Notes: generated by a model from the letters alone, not told the origin. A DNA stretch of 64,000 nt from Tamarix chinensis (GCA_030549775.1 CM060181.1:54607201-54671200), one strand, 5' to 3'; shown: positions 32,790 to 46,164, numbered from the stretch's first letter. Numbers and translations: made by a program.

Positions 32790-34185
32790 GCAAATTTAGC
32801 TGAGGAGAAGCATAAGCCACTACTCTCCCATTTTGCATCAACAAATAATCCTAGTCATACTTAGAAGTATCGCTAAACACCTCAAAATTGTATATTTCAC
32901 TTAGCAATGTGAGAAATGGTGTTGAAGTTAAATGCCCTTTCAACTCCTCATAGGCTTCACTACACATATCATCCCATTACAAACATGTAGTCTTCTTCAA
33001 CAAATTTGTCAAGGGGAAAGCTATCTTGGAAAAAAGTTAAGCAAATTTGTAGTAATAACTAACCAATCAAAGAAAACTATGCACATCCTTGACTGATGTT
33101 AGTGATGGCCACTTGAAAAGTGCTCGAATCTTTGAAGGATCTACTGGCACACCATCCTTCGAGATCACATGCATAGGAAAAGCTACTTGGTCCAACCAAA
33201 ACTTACACTTTGAGAGTTTGGCATACAATCGATGCAATCTCTACAGCACCAAGGTTTGTCTTAGATTATGCTCATGCTCCTCACAACTAATGGAGTAAAT
33301 GAGGATGCCATCAATGAAAACCACAACAAATCGATCCAAAAACTATCTAAAGATCTAGTTCATATGAGACATGAATGTTGTCGGCTCATCGGTGAGTTTG
33401 AAAGGCATCACTATAAACTAATAATGGTCATATCTAGTTTGGAATACTACCTTAAGTATAATTTTCTTAGCGATCCTTAACTTATGGTGGCTTGGCTAGA
33501 GATCAATCTTTTAAAACATAATGGATCAACAAAGAAGGTTAAACAAATCATTTATTTATATAAGGCATGGGATAACAATTCCTTACCATAACTTGATTTA
33601 ATTCTTGGTACTCGATGTACAACCTCAAACTCCCATCCATCTTCCTCACAAAGAGAACTAATCCTAACTAGGAGGATGTACTTGGTCAAATGTAGCCTTT
33701 TGTTAGCAACTCCACTAGTTGAGCCTTAAACTCCTTCATCCCTATGGATGCCATATGGTAATGTGCTTAAGATATTGGCTCAGCCCTTAGTAACAAGTTA
33801 ACAATTAATTTGGCATCTCAAACTTAGAGCATGCTTAGAATCTCATAGAAAAACATATTAGGATACTCTCAAATCATATAAATATGGCCCTTAGTAACAA
33901 GTTAACAATTAATTTGGCATCTCAAACTTAGAGCATGCTTAGATACTCATAGAAAAACATATCAGGATACTCTCAAATCATATAAATATGCCCTAACAGC
34001 ATCTCATTAGCATCAATATCTTAAACACTACATAAGAAAATCATATATCCCTTCTAAACAAGAATACTTAAAATGAGAGCCATTGTAACCTTTATAGAGG
34101 GGCTAGACTTATACCTCTAATAAGAGACCCTAACACCCTTCGGTTTTACATTTAAGCTATCAATGCTTGGTACTTCCTCAACATG
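32790..34185 (-). pseudogene. Reverse transcriptase and RNase H remnant of element F
   Basis: Minus-strand translation in several frames gives LFVRKMDGSLRLYIEYQELN near 33650-33600 (RT, usually KKDGS.R.CIDYR.LN). CKFWLDQVAFPMHVIS-like and SKIRALSKWPSLTSVKDVHS follow around 33210-33080, then RNase H wording (SKYD...LLMQNGRVVAYAS) at about 32880-32800. The order is correct for Ty3/gypsy. Several stops and gaps mean no product. Confidence 0.75.
33783..33990. repeat. Tandem duplication of 104 bp inside element F pol
   Basis: 33783-33886 and 33887-33990 are nearly identical direct copies beginning GCCCTTAGTAACAAGTTAAC, differing at only a few bases. The low divergence shows a fairly recent slippage or unequal exchange event within old pol sequence. 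Confidence 0.92.
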
Positions 34186-35027
34186 TGATGTGGATCTTCA
34201 AATTGAAAGAGAGAATTCAAATGTTTAGAAGGAAGTGTATCTCGGTGGGTTGAAGACTAAAGAGAGGAATGTGAATCTTCAAACAAGATTCAACTAAGAC
34301 TTAAGAAAACTATGAATCTTCAGACAAGATTCAACAAGAATATGTCTTTAAATATTTCTCCAAGAAAACATTCAAAGGCTCTAGCTATGATTACTCAAAG
34401 TACTCTTAGGAACAAATTCACTCAAAAGAGAAAGAACCAAGTATTAATTTGTTATTTCATTAAAATATTTGAAGATTATTCTTCTCATGTTATAAGAGTG
34501 TCGACCTACGTAAATATATAGATAGCTATACTTTTATAAGTAGCACAATAAGATAGCTAATTTAATGCATACATTTCTGACTATCACACTAACCTCTAAT
34601 AGCAACATATTACTAACCTATATAATATATGAATTGAATAAAAAAACTATTACAAACAAATGTAGCTAATTATTACATTGAAATAACTAAAAAAAAGTCC
34701 TAACTTACATAAAAATGATAACTAGGTCTTTTTTGACATGAAAGTTTGACTTCCATGCATAATAGCTCCTTAAACTTGTAATAAATTGTAACATAAGAAG
34801 CAATCTTAAGTGTGTTGACTTCTTGAATCTTCTCCTTGGAAATATGCGACATACTTGCAAGAATCACTTTGAATATACTTACTATAGTTAGTTAAAGTTA
34901 TATCATCAAAGACATATATTGTAATAGGCTCCTTTATTAAGAATGCCAAATCCTTATTTGCACAAGAATCCTTAGATATATCATGAGAATCCATAGATGT
35001 TCATGCATTAACATGTCCATCTCAACA
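34186..35027 (-). mobile_element. 3' LTR of element D
   Basis: Plus-strand start TGATGTGGATCTTCAAA and end ...GTCCATCTCAACA; aligned with 37667-38495 along its whole length with scattered differences. Short frames inside are not genes. Confidence 0.85.
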
Positions 35028-36640
35028 ATCAATCAAGATGGTTTAAATTTATCTACTAGTTCTTGTATTTGTCTTTGTAATTTCTTAGCTTCTTCTATAT
35101 TACATCTATAAGAAGGTTTATTTGGTAAATGTATTATAGGAATTAAATCTATATCAAGCTCTATACCTCTAATAAGTGGAAGTGTAGGAGGTAAGTCATC
35201 AGTAAATACATCATTATATTCATTAAGTAATAGAGTAAGGTTCTAATTGTTAGAATTTTTCTCCCCAAATTGACATTCTTTTACTACTAAAGCGTAGAAA
35301 ACACCTTCACCCTCAATGTAGTTAATCATATCTTTTCACGTAAGAATAAAACATTCTTAACCTCAACAAGTTGCATATAATCACATTAAGATGGTTTCAA
35401 TTTATATTTATTTTTACCTTTAAGCACAATATATTCATTAGTCACACCATCATGAATTGAATTCTATCATATTGCCACAGTCCTCCTAGTAAAATACCAC
35501 AAGCATCCATAAGTAATACATTACATAATACTTCATCATGATAGTCACCAATTTGAAAAGTAATTAGGGTTTGCTTATCTACTTTAGCACCTTTGTCTTT
35601 ATTAATCCATTGTAATGAATATGATTTTTTATGATTAGTGGTCACTAAACATAATTTTTTAACCATCATTTCACTAGCAGCATTAGTACATGAACCGCTA
35701 TCTATGATGAACCTACAAACCTTATAACCAATTCTACACTTAGTTTTAAAAAAGTTATCCCTTTATGTGGATGGATTATTATATTGGATTTGTAATAACC
35801 TTTGAATTACAAAGCATGGATTACCATCACCTTCATAAATACTTAAGGTATCATCATTAGATTCAGTCTCTAGGTCATCATGGTCATCCCATTGTTCCAT
35901 AGTTATTATTTCATGTAAGGGTAAAACTCTTTAGTTAGGACGTTCTGTATCAAAATGAACATATTCTTTACATTTAAAACATTATTTATTATAAATTTCA
36001 TTTACCTTTTTCATCTCAATTAGGGTTAAGTTTCTTATCTTTAATTGCAGATACATTTGTCCTATATTTTAAAGTAGATGCATTCAAACAATTTTTGGTT
36101 GAAATAGAATTCAAAGCATTTATTTTAGCATAGGCCTTGGTATAGTTTGTTTGTCTTTTACATTTTAAAGCTAACTTAGTCAAATCATCAAGAGAATCAT
36201 AGGAGAACATTTCAAATTTCTCTAATCAAGTTATTAAAGCTACCTAAGTATCTAGCACGTTTTTATTTCTTTCTTACATGTCACACAAGAGTGCTAGTCT
36301 TTCAAATTTCCTAATGTATTCCTCTACAATAAGTAATAATTTCTTAAGAGTAGTTAATTTAATATATATTTCTTATTCCTACTCTTTAGTAACAAATTTC
36401 TTCCTTGGGTGTGTGTTTTCAATTTATCCCATGACTTGATTTCACTCTTTTCTTTCCCTTCATTTATCTTGAGATTATCATACCAAATCCTAGAAAAATT
36501 TTTAAATTTAAGAGTTGCTAACTTACATGTATTCTCATCATCATACTCTTTAAATTCAAATATAGCTTCTATTTCATGAAACCATTCAAAAAATAATTCC
36601 ACATCCAATTTACCATAAAAATCAGGGAGGTAGAGCTCAA
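35028..36640 (-). pseudogene. Gag, protease and RT start of element D
   Basis: Minus strand. The gag core is in the open piece 36354-36608 (FFEWFHEIEAIFEFKEYDDE, then LATLKFKNFSRIWYDNLK). The zinc knuckle near 35990-35940 reads CFKCKEYVHFDTERPN, with the last cysteine changed to R. The protease region is in the open piece 35442-35669 (KSYSLQWINKDKGAKV, then GDYHDEVLCNVLLMDACGILL and GLWQYDR). A short RT start follows (PTLPLIRGIELDIDLIPI, then SYRCN, about 35190-35110), ending at the 3' LTR. At least three frames are needed to read it. Confidence 0.78.
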
Positions 36641-37650
36641 TACCTTTATCTTCAATATGGTTATACCTTTATTGATTATTTGTATGGGCTCTTCAATTCT
36701 AACTAAAATAATTAGAGCCATTTTCATTCATCCTTTCTTCATATTTCATTTGGTTATTGATGTGCTCCTCGTACTTGGACGGCTCTTTTCACCATGCCCT
36801 CAACTTGATTATGGATGGCTTCTATGGTGTTTTGCATGTGTTAAAAGGTCTCTTGGTCAGCTATGCTCATCTCTAGTCTTTGAAGTTGGTGTTGAATGGA
36901 AGGGAGCGGTCCTAGCTATGAGGTAGTGGCATGAACACTTGCTACAACTTGTTGAAGAGTGTTAAACATATGCTTCATCTATTGTTACTACACTTTGTTG
37001 AAATCAACTTGGATGGAGGTATGTTTGTAGCCCAATTTTGGTTCTTAATGGCTTCTTAATAGAGATTCAAGAATATGGGAGACTTCTTGGTCAACGAGAT
37101 TGAGTAGGAATGGAAGGGAATTGGTGAGAAGATTACCGCAAACTATTGATGCACAAAGAAGAGTTCTTGATGGAGAAGATAATTGAATGTGCATGAACGA
37201 GAACCAATTTTCTTACTAATGAGTGAACAAAAGTGAAGAATGGAAGAGGTGAGAGGAAATTCAAATAATTTTTTTAGTATTGTTGGAAGAATTAAAGATT
37301 ATTCTTACTTGAATCAAGAAATTCAAGAGTACACAAATGACTCTCGATGATAACCTCAATGTTTTAAATGTATATTGGGAGAAAGAATGAAGAATAAAAA
37401 TTTTGATTCTTTAAATTCAAGAGGGGAAAAAGGAAGATGAATTTGTTGTGAATATCTAAAGGATATTTATGCAAATTGAAGAATATTACATGAGAGTTAT
37501 AAGAACTTCAACTTTAAAGGTTGAAGATAAAAGAAGACTTTGAACACTAGATGGTCAGTTGGCTATGTTTCATGCACTTGCATGTAGGGTTTGTGTGAAG
37601 GGAAGATGAAGGTGGGGTTGGCTATTCAAATGGAGGAATTATCCAACCCA
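36641..37650 (-). other. Untranslated leader of element D
   Basis: About 1 kb between the primer-binding site and gag with no domain seen; mixed AT-rich sequence. An 89-codon plus-strand frame at 36657-36926 is antisense to the leader and unsupported. Confidence 0.5.
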
Positions 37651-37662
37651 GCTCTGATACCA
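37651..37662 (-). other. Primer-binding site of element D (perfect tRNA-iMet match)
   Basis: The minus strand reads TGGTATCAGAGC, a full 12-base complement of the plant initiator tRNA-Met 3' end, four bases from the LTR edge. Confidence 0.9.
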
Positions 37663-37666
37663 AAAA

Positions 37667-38495
37667 TGATGTGGATCTTCAAAAGGAAAGAGATAACTCA
37701 AAGGGTTAGAAGGAAGCATGGTTCGATGGGTTGAAGATTAAGGAGAGGAATGTGAATCTTCAAGCAAGATTCAACAAAGAATTAAAGAAAACTATGAATA
37801 TTCAAATAAGATTCAACAAAAATTCAACAAGAATGTGTCTCAAAAAGTTTTTCCAATAACACATTCAAAGGCTCTAATGAAGATTACTCCAAGTAGTCTT
37901 AGGAACAAATTCACTCAAAAGAGAGATAACCAAGTATTAACTTATTATTTGATTCAAATATTTTAACTCTTATTCTTCACATGTAACAAGAGTGTTGACA
38001 TATGTATATATATAGGTAGCTATACTTTTCTAAGTAGCATACTAAGACAGCCAAGTTAATGCACACATGGATAACTAGAACACTAATCTCTCATAGCAAT
38101 ATATTACTAACATATATATTACATGAATCAAACAAAAAATTATTACAAAAAAAAACTTAGCTAATTATTACATGGAAATAACTAATGAAAAGTCCTAATT
38201 TACATAAAAATGATAACTAGGCCTTCTTTGACATGAAATTTTGAATTTCATGCTTAATAGCCCCTTTAACTTATAATAGATTGTGACACAATACTTAAGT
38301 GTATTAACTTCTTAAATCTTCTCCTTGTAAATATGTCACATACCTGCAAGAATCACTTAAAATATACTTATTATGGTTATTCAAAGTTATATCATCAAAG
38401 ACACATTTTGTAATATACTACATTAATAAGAATGTCAAATCCTCATTTGCATGAGAATCCATAGATGCTCATGCATCAACATGTCCATCTCAACA
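37667..38495 (-). mobile_element. 5' LTR of element D
   Basis: The plus-strand start TGATGTGGATCTTC is next to the primer-binding site, and it ends ...CATCTCAACA. Element-strand ends are TGTTGAG...CACATCA. Matches the copy at 34186-35027. Confidence 0.87.
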
Positions 38496-40163
38496 ATAAA
38501 ATCAAAGTCACGTAACACAATCTCTATAAGATATAAGAGGAACTCTACTCCACTAACTACTAGGGACACTCCTTTATAGAGTACAGAGCAAAGATAACAT
38601 AATAGAAGTAGAAACATTGATGAAGGGAGATAAGGTAGCTCTAGAAACAAAGGGATGGGGGAACTAGAATCAAATAGCATGAAAGTTGATAAAAAAAGAA
38701 AAAATAAATAGAGAGCATACCAGTCACCATGTTATCCTAATGCTCAGCCTCAATTTAGCTAATCACGTTTGGACTTCAACTGAAAGAACCTCCAGCAACA
38801 CTACCAATTATTCCCCTAGCTGAAAGGTATAGGGTTTCTAACCCCTCGACTGACTAGAACAACTAAAAACACTAACGGGTGATAGAGAAACTCTTAGAGT
38901 CTATTGCTAATGAATTGATCTAGTGCTCTGGGACTAAGATTGACTCCTCTCGACATTGCAACCTCTAACATGGCACTCAAAAGATCGATGCCCTAACCTA
39001 CCATAACCATGATAAGCCATCTTGTTACCCAAGCAATCTACCCCCAAGTGGTTTGCTCTACAATGCTTATAATAGTAGTGCCTCTCTTCCAAACATCCTC
39101 CAGACTAACCCCCTAATTAGGGTATAGATCCTATAGACCTACCATACATAGGTGATACACTAACTCTTGACTACACCTTTTCTCTACCACCAAGATGCTG
39201 ACAACCCTCAAACTTTATCTTGCCCTTTAACTGGGCGCTCTTAACTTGAATAAACTAAGAAGCCTCCAAGTTATGCTTATACACACCAACCATATTTGGT
39301 GGGGAAGCTCCAACCAGCAACACCTGATATTTGATCTTGAGGCTCAAATTCAAATAGCAAACTAGCATTACCTTATCAACTTACACCTCTAGGGTGAATT
39401 AGACTAAGTCCAAGAATATTGTATAATAATCTACCACTATCATTTTCCCCTACCACAGTTCCATAAACTCATCATACTTCTTCATGTGGATATGAGTAGG
39501 GTAAAATCTATCTCAAAGTGCCTTAAGAAGTGGTCCTCAGGAAGTGGGCTCTCCGCCCCTATGCTAGACACTCCTCAACCAAATGTTTGCTTGACCCCTC
39601 AAGTAGTACACCATAACATCAACCCTATTATATAATGGGAAAATACAAGTAATAAAGGTTTTCTCTATATCTTTAATCTAACTTTTCATACCGTAGGGAA
39701 CCTTCTAGCCCTTACATATCGGTGGGGAATGATGTCCAATCCTTATGAGCCAATCCTCTGAAATTGATACTGATATTGATTGCTAATATGAAGCTTGAAT
39801 TTTTCCTTCCATATCAGTGATAACCATCTCTATGAATGCCTCGATGTGCATAAAATGACAATTAGCAAACATCAATTCCTAAGGATTGGAGATAATAATA
39901 AAAACATATAGTCATCGAGCACTAAGGCCCACACAATATCAACAACACATAATATAATTAATATAACATTCCCAACCCTCCCTCTAGCTCACTAAGCCAT
40001 TCTTGAAAACATTTAAGTTTTCATATCTAGTACTCATGAATAGTTCAAAAATTAAGTTAAACTTTAAAGCAATCATTTATAAATTCCAAAATTGAAACAC
40101 TATGACACAAACTTGGGTTTCATCCCAAAATATTGAGAAGTTGAAAATATTTTCAAAAACAAG
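38496..40163 (-). pseudogene. Gag (and possible protease) remnant of element F
   Basis: Minus strand, broken frames. VDVMVYYLRGQANIW appears near 39640-39590, DRFYPTHIHMKKYDEFMELW near 39500-39440, then GKMIVVDYYTIF. This is the gag domain (L.G.A..WW, RF.E.FYP..IR..K..EF..L.QG.M.V.EY...F). A zinc-knuckle-like YYKHCRANHLGVDC occurs near 39075-39035 with its first cysteine changed. Roughly 38500-38900 may be the beginning of protease but shows no clear motif. Confidence 0.72.
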
Positions 40164-40175
40164 GCTCTAATATCA
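40164..40175 (-). other. Primer-binding site of element F (degenerate tRNA-iMet type)
   Basis: The minus strand reads TGATATTAGAGC, two differences from TGGTATCAGAGC, three bases from the LTR end (GGGTGTTACA). Confidence 0.7.
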
Positions 40176-40501
40176 ACTTGTAACACCCATAATTTTCACT
40201 ACCACAAAAAATCATTTTAAAAATCATTGCGAAAGTAGAATTATGGAAGTACTCCTAAGGAAAAATATGGTGTTACCATAACACCTAATATTAGATAGGA
40301 ATTCTATTATTTTTCTCATGTTAGATATAAGGCTAAGTATGTGACCAACAAAAACACAACAAACAAAGTGCCAAAATAGATAGCATAAGGATAATATGAA
40401 TTAGGGTTTACAAAATAAGATCATGTCAGTACAACAAACTAAAATACATAATAAGGGCATTTTGGAAAAATGAAAACTATAAAAACTTAGATTTCTCAAG
40501 G

Positions 40502-42065
40502 TCTAATACCCCAAATTTTAGCTAACCTAATCTTATATAATTTATACCTTAACCTAGTTCTAGTCTCGAGTAAATTTTATTTTAGCCTTACCCTAATTCT
40601 TTAATCCTAAAATCTTAAAATAATCCTAATCTTTAACCCAAGAAATTTTTATTTCTTAAACTAAAATTAATCCTAGTTGATTTATATCTTTAATTTTACC
40701 TAGTTCAGCTAATTAAAATTTAACCTAATCTAAATCCTAACCTCAACCTTTTCCTTTTCCTTTCTTTTATTTCTCCTTTCAGTTTTTTCTTTTCTCCTAG
40801 GTCGTTACTATGGCATGAGAGAATTTTAATCCTCTTCAACACACCACCATCATCTCGCACATCGTATTTATGTAGAAATCTTCACCCTTCCATCCTTCAT
40901 GCGCCATGGTATCCCCTACCATCACTCGTGTCACCTCCTCTACCATGTTAATCACCATCGTCATCACCCTCTACCATCCTTCCTCCTTTACTCCACCATA
41001 TACATATATATACCTTTTCTCACTCTTTTCCTCTACCTCACAGAACACTCAACCCTCCCCACTCTCCATTTTTCTATCGAGAAAAAAAAAACACTCGAGC
41101 CACCACCTTCTTCCTTATTCTTCTTTCTTCCTTACCCTACCCTATTTGACTTCGTCAAACCATCATTATCATCACCACACACCACCACCTCCACCAATCA
41201 TTGCCTTTTCTTGGTCAAATAACAACCTCAATCATCCTATAAATCTACCTCACCATTATCGACCATCACCATCACTAGATGTTGCCTTTTACCTCCTTCC
41301 TTATGTGCTCTATTTTATTTTCACAAGGGGCATAGCTGGCTTCTCACACACACCTAAGTCATTCATTCTCACAAATATCCCACACAATCATGCTTCCCTT
41401 TCACACCTTACTCATGTGTGCTTGCACAACCCACACATAGTCATGTTTATGCCTGTGCACCTTCTTTTTCTTCGTACTTGCACACACCCATACTTCTCGC
41501 ACATGGTCTACCTATGCCTATTCTTCACCCTCGACCTACACATGTGTCATTTCTTTGGCACAACTATTATTCTCTTTTATCACATCCATTCTCCACTCAA
41601 ATATCACCAAAACACCACCATAACACTACCGTAGCACCACCATACCTTCCACCATAATTCCATGCAACCCAAGCTTCCCATTGACTTTAGTTATTTCCAT
41701 TTTCACCCCCCTTTAACTTAATTTTTCCTTTTATTGTAGTTTAGGTCCTAATCGAGTATTATTCTTATTTCATAGGTAATCTTTTGGTGATCTCGGAGGA
41801 AGCAGTTTAGGATTTTTTTTACTTAGAGTTCAGTGTCCTTATTGGTAAGGATACATGTCATAGCTAGGGCTTTATGTGATACATATATATTTGTATGTAC
41901 TTCTGTTTGGGAATGTTATATGAATAATATTTTTTTTATAAAAATGGTATGATATGATATTTTGCCAGTAATGAAAATGTGTAAGTATGTATTTGGATAT
42001 AATGTTGGATTTATGGTATCTATGCATATACTTGGGGTTTTGTATCTCATATGAGTATCAGAGAT

Positions 42066-42106
<41 letters not shown>

Positions 42107-43266
42107 GTTTCATAAAGGTCTTTGGGAGGCTATAATTTTCGTAACTATCATAAGGGCGCTATGGTCATTTAAGGATAACAGTGATAATAATTAATACTTT
42201 GATAATTATATGGTTAAGCTTATATGTTTTAATTATATTTCTTATATATTTATATGAATCCCACATTATAATCTAGAATATATAATAAACTATTAATAAG
42301 ATACTAATTATTTAAAGTGAAATATCACATGATTTGGAATGAGGTGTTTATATGGGTTCATTTCATCGAATAAAAATAGTGGCTTAGGTGTGTTGTCCTT
42401 AAGAGGTGCAACAGTTTGTTCCATCAAATTAAAAATAGTGAGGCCCCATACTCAATGTGGATATGATTTAGAAACAAATACTAATAAATAAGACATTAAT
42501 CATTTGAAGTGAAAGCTTAAGTGAGTCAGGACCGAGATGTTGAATCCCCCATCGGATAATAATAGTAGCTCAGTTGTGTTGTCCCCAAGAGGATTTTTAG
42601 ACCATTTTACTAATTTAAGAATAGTGGTGTCCATGAAATCAACGTAAATAAAATATTAGAATATGACATATCTAATAATGAGATTGGAAATTAGTATTTA
42701 CTTGGCATCCATTTATGATCTATACACATATGTTTATTCTCTTATGTGAATTCATGTATTATGTGTAATTCTATTAGACTATATTGTTACCTTACTCAGT
42801 ACGTATCGTACTGATCATTCATTTCATGGGTGCAACTCAATCCCATGAGTAGATGGCCCAAATGTTTATGTGTAGTTTAATAAGGACCTGGTAGATGAGT
42901 TTACATCTTTTGATGCCTTATATGTGGAGGAGTGAATTTTTTATTAGGGATTTGGGTGTATAGTAATGTTATCCAAATGATTGTTTTATCCAAATACCTT
43001 TTTGGACCCTTATTTTTATGGTATCTCTTTTTATATTTTGAATTTTTGTACTTAGATTTAATCTCCAAACTCTTATCTGATGTTTATGAAAGTTATCTCA
43101 ATTTTATTTTATCATGTTTTATATTCTACTCTTTCGCCTTGTGATTGACGTAAGGATGGTATGGTTAGCCAGACTTATGTCAATTACAAGATAACACCTA
43201 ACTTTTTTGGTATTATGCTTCCACTTAAAATGAAATTTTTCAGTAATAAATTTTAGGAGTGCTACA
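40502..43266 (+). mobile_element. Solo LTR A2 (family A), 2,765 bp
   Basis: It starts TCTAATACCCC (decayed TGTAATACCCC) followed by AAATTTTAGCTAACCTAAT as in LTR A, and ends AAATGAAATTTTTCAGTAAT...GTGCTACA as in LTR A. No internal region accompanies it. Flanks CAAGG (40497-40501) and TAAGG (43267-43271) are a 5-bp target duplication with one change. It contains a pyrimidine-rich block (40740-41660, with false proline/serine-rich frames), a (TA)n at 42069-42102 and a duplicated segment of about 185 bp. Confidence 0.83.
42290..42660 (+). repeat. Direct duplication of about 185 bp in solo LTR A2
   Basis: Two imperfect copies share CTAATAAATAAGAC-like, TTTGAAGTGAAA and AATAGTGGC..AG.TGTGTTGTCC segments (near 42296-42480 and 42480-42660). 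Confidence 0.65.
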
Positions 43267-46164
43267 TAAGGACCAATAAAAGAAAATTCCACTAGAAGTC
43301 ATTACTCGGATTTCGAATGCCTAAAAACATAATGGGCCAACTATTATCATCCCTCAAATACCTTCATAGGTTTCTCTAGTCGTGGGATGGAGTAGGTGAC
43401 CAATAAAATAGACATATGAGTACCTTATGCACTAAGTAACTGAAGTTACCTCCTCATGTGAATTTATGATGCACATATGGTCTAGGAAGGACATATAAAT
43501 CATGCTACCACCTATGTTCATGCTCACACAGTGACATACCAACTAATGTGCTTTAATAATATGGAGTTATTATCATAGTAAACTATTCATGCAAATGGAG
43601 GAAGATAGTATCATACTCAACAATAGACATGAAATTCAAATAATATCATGTTTTAAACAAGGTATAGGAGATTCATAGTTAATCATGATTATCGCAACTT
43701 TCATGACTAATGGATAGCAATGTATGATCATGAAAAATAATAAATTAATGGTGTTAACTACTAGATACCTCTAAGGTCCATTTTACTTCACCATAAGTTT
43801 TAAATCGACACATTAGATAATCTTTAACTTAATTAATTATGTTTCATTTCCCTTTTTTTTAAATGGAATGGATTATCACCCATGATCTCTCAATAACCAT
43901 GGAAGTCAAACCAATAACCAGAGGAAATAAGTCCATCTAAAGCAAAGAAACCACCAATGGACATAAAGACTAGCCTAAGCCGAATAAACCATCAATGGAC
44001 ATAAAGTCTAGCTAAAGCCAAATAAACTACCTACGTAACCATTCCCTATAGTATCACTACCCCCCTTAATATATCATCAGCATCTAAAGTAGAAAAAGCA
44101 TCAAGATCAACTAGGATCCCACCCAATGGAAAATACAAGAAATTATCGAGGGAAAACTAACCCTAGTAGTTAATTGAGGATCGGATAATCTAGACCCATA
44201 TATTACTACATGATTCTTCCATGCTAAGTGATTAGTGATTTTATTAGCAAAGCTAAATACTAAACAAGCCCCATATAGTATACCATGTCCATCACAATTG
44301 CACAATAACTTTAATTTATCCATCATAAACCTTTAAGGACATTTATCATCAATACTTAGCCAATTTAATCCACCAATTGAGTTAATAAATTCACACTAAG
44401 AAATAATTTACCATTATCATAGAATCATGTCATAGAATAATATCAAGTTTCAAACCCTTACAAGGTCAAAAGGAAGTAGAATGAGCATTCTAGCCAAACC
44501 CGGTAGATCAATTTGGTATTGCCAAACCCCAGCTTCCCTTTCAAAACTAGTTGATTAGTCTATCAAAACATTAGTCTAATCTAAAAACTAGTCGATAAGT
44601 TTGTTTAAACCGAGACCAAACCAAAAATCACCATAAACAAACCAGTTAATCATCTTGGCTAATGATTCAACTGTTCTAAGACCAATCGATCAATTTAGCC
44701 CAAACCAATATGCACAAAATAGCATATCCATGCATTCTCATACACCACTCAAGCCTAAAAATTCATCCATACCCCATCCATGACATTAGACATGATGAAC
44801 ACTAAGATTAAACATGTTCCACTACTAAATCATGATGCATTTCTAGTGAATCGTCAACATATGCAAAAAAAAACTCACATATTCTCAAAATAACACAACT
44901 CAAGACATAAATCACTATAATACCACTCCTATCATGTAGTCACATGAAAAATTAGAATTTTCCAATCCTACACTAATTCACATGCTTTTTCATTCCACAC
45001 TTCAAGGTAAGAATGACTTACATAATGAAGCTTAGAAAAATCTACACAAAGTGGAGAAAACTTTAATTGAAAAGCGTGAACCTTGAACACCTTAAACAAA
45101 AGATTAAAACTTAGAAAAACTTAGTAAAAATCATATGAACGAAAAAAATATGAGATTGGGGAAAATAAGAGACCACCTCACCAAAGCGGACACCAAAGAA
45201 AAACTAACTAAATCCTCAATCTTTTCCTAAATCTAGCCTCATATTACTTAATAGTAAAACAAGGAAGAGTTAGAGGAAGGATTAGAACAGATAAAGAATC
45301 TTATAATGAAAAACACAAAGGAGAAAGGAGTGAAGACACAAGTACACAAAAATAAGGTATTTTTGGTGGCCGAGAGGAAATAAGGAAAAATGAGATTTAA
45401 AGTTATTTATATACCCATAATCTGTTGAGAAAATAAGGGAGAGATCTATCTAATCAAAAATCTAATTATCCAACATGAATTTGGGCAAATCAAGCCAATA
45501 TAAGCTTACTTTCCCCCATGGCTCAAATGGTGCTGGTTGAGGTATGCCAAGGTAATGTGCATTAGGGAAATCTAAACACGGGAAAAGGGACAAATTGGCA
45601 TGGGAAACAAATCAACATACCTTATAGAGGTTATCTAGAATAAAATCATTTGTCTAAATTGGCACATAAGAGAGATGAAGAAAGAGATAAAGTATTAGGT
45701 CATCATTCTTTCTTTTTGTCAAATTTTGGGTCCATGAAATTGTTAAAGATGGAAGAAGGCTCATATTTATGGTAAAAAATCATCAAAATGATTTAGAAAC
45801 AATTCAGAAGTTAATTACCAAGATTTAAGATTATTAGAAGAGTTTTTTCATAGAAATGAAAATTTTAAAAATTGTGTAGATCATGTAAACTAATTGATTG
45901 GTTTGGTGTACCCATCAATTATTTCCCACCAGTTAATTATTTTTCTAGACCATTCGAATGGTTACCCTCAACCAAAAATCTAAATTTTAAACAACAACTT
46001 AGTTTATCGATTTGTAGAACCAATCAAATGGTGTGCCGAAAAAATCAAGTTCTTCCTTATTTTTTAAACTTTTTCAAATTCTTTTCAAATCAAAGCTAAA
46101 AAAAAACATTTCCAACTTAAGACCAAACATAATCCAATCATCATCGAGTATATGGGTTTTCACA

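Larger units (their letters stand above)
34186..38495 (-). mobile_element. Ty3/gypsy element D with two 0.83-kb LTRs, pol mostly deleted
   Basis: Two direct LTR copies (34186-35027 and 37667-38495) bracket a minus-strand internal region of about 2.6 kb. Order on the minus strand: LTR, perfect primer-binding site, leader, gag, zinc knuckle, protease region, start of RT, LTR. Everything after the first RT segment (rest of RT, RNase H, integrase) is missing, so it is a deletion derivative. It lies inside element F. Matching flanking 5-mers were not found (ACATG and ATAAA), so the insertion site may have been altered. Confidence 0.85.
32790..46164 (-). mobile_element. Degenerate Ty3/gypsy retrotransposon F, split by element D and solo LTR A2
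   Basis: On the minus strand: 5' LTR (46164 to 40179), primer-binding site (40175-40164), gag (40160-38500), then after inserted element D, protease/RT/RNase H remnants (34185-32790). Integrase and the 3' LTR are not seen; the element stops near CACTA-2. RT and RNase H wording (YASPQL-like, WPSLTSVKDVHSFLGL) fits a Tekay/Del-like chromovirus, and the LTR belongs to family C. Stops are frequent. Confidence 0.72.
40179..46164 (-). mobile_element. 5' LTR of element F (family C), interrupted by solo LTR A2
   Basis: The plus strand starts TGTAACACCC at 40179, is interrupted at 40502-43266, and ends around 46164 (TATGGGTTTTCACA, decayed from GTGGGGTATTACA). The remaining length is about 3.2 kb. 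It aligns with the family C solo LTR at 51538-54994, sharing the CATTGCGAAAG-type start, the AGCTAAAGCCAATCA minisatellite region (here 43915-44030), the GGATCGGATAA segment and a cluster of CAATCGAT-like motifs. Small frames inside are not genes. Confidence 0.75.

Noticed and set aside
34181..38500. Target duplication around element D
   Set aside because: The flanking 5-mers ACATG and ATAAA do not match; the LTR pair and primer-binding site carry the call instead.
40906..41634. 242-codon plus-strand open frame
   Set aside because: Inside the pyrimidine-rich block of solo LTR A2; same artefact as in LTR A.
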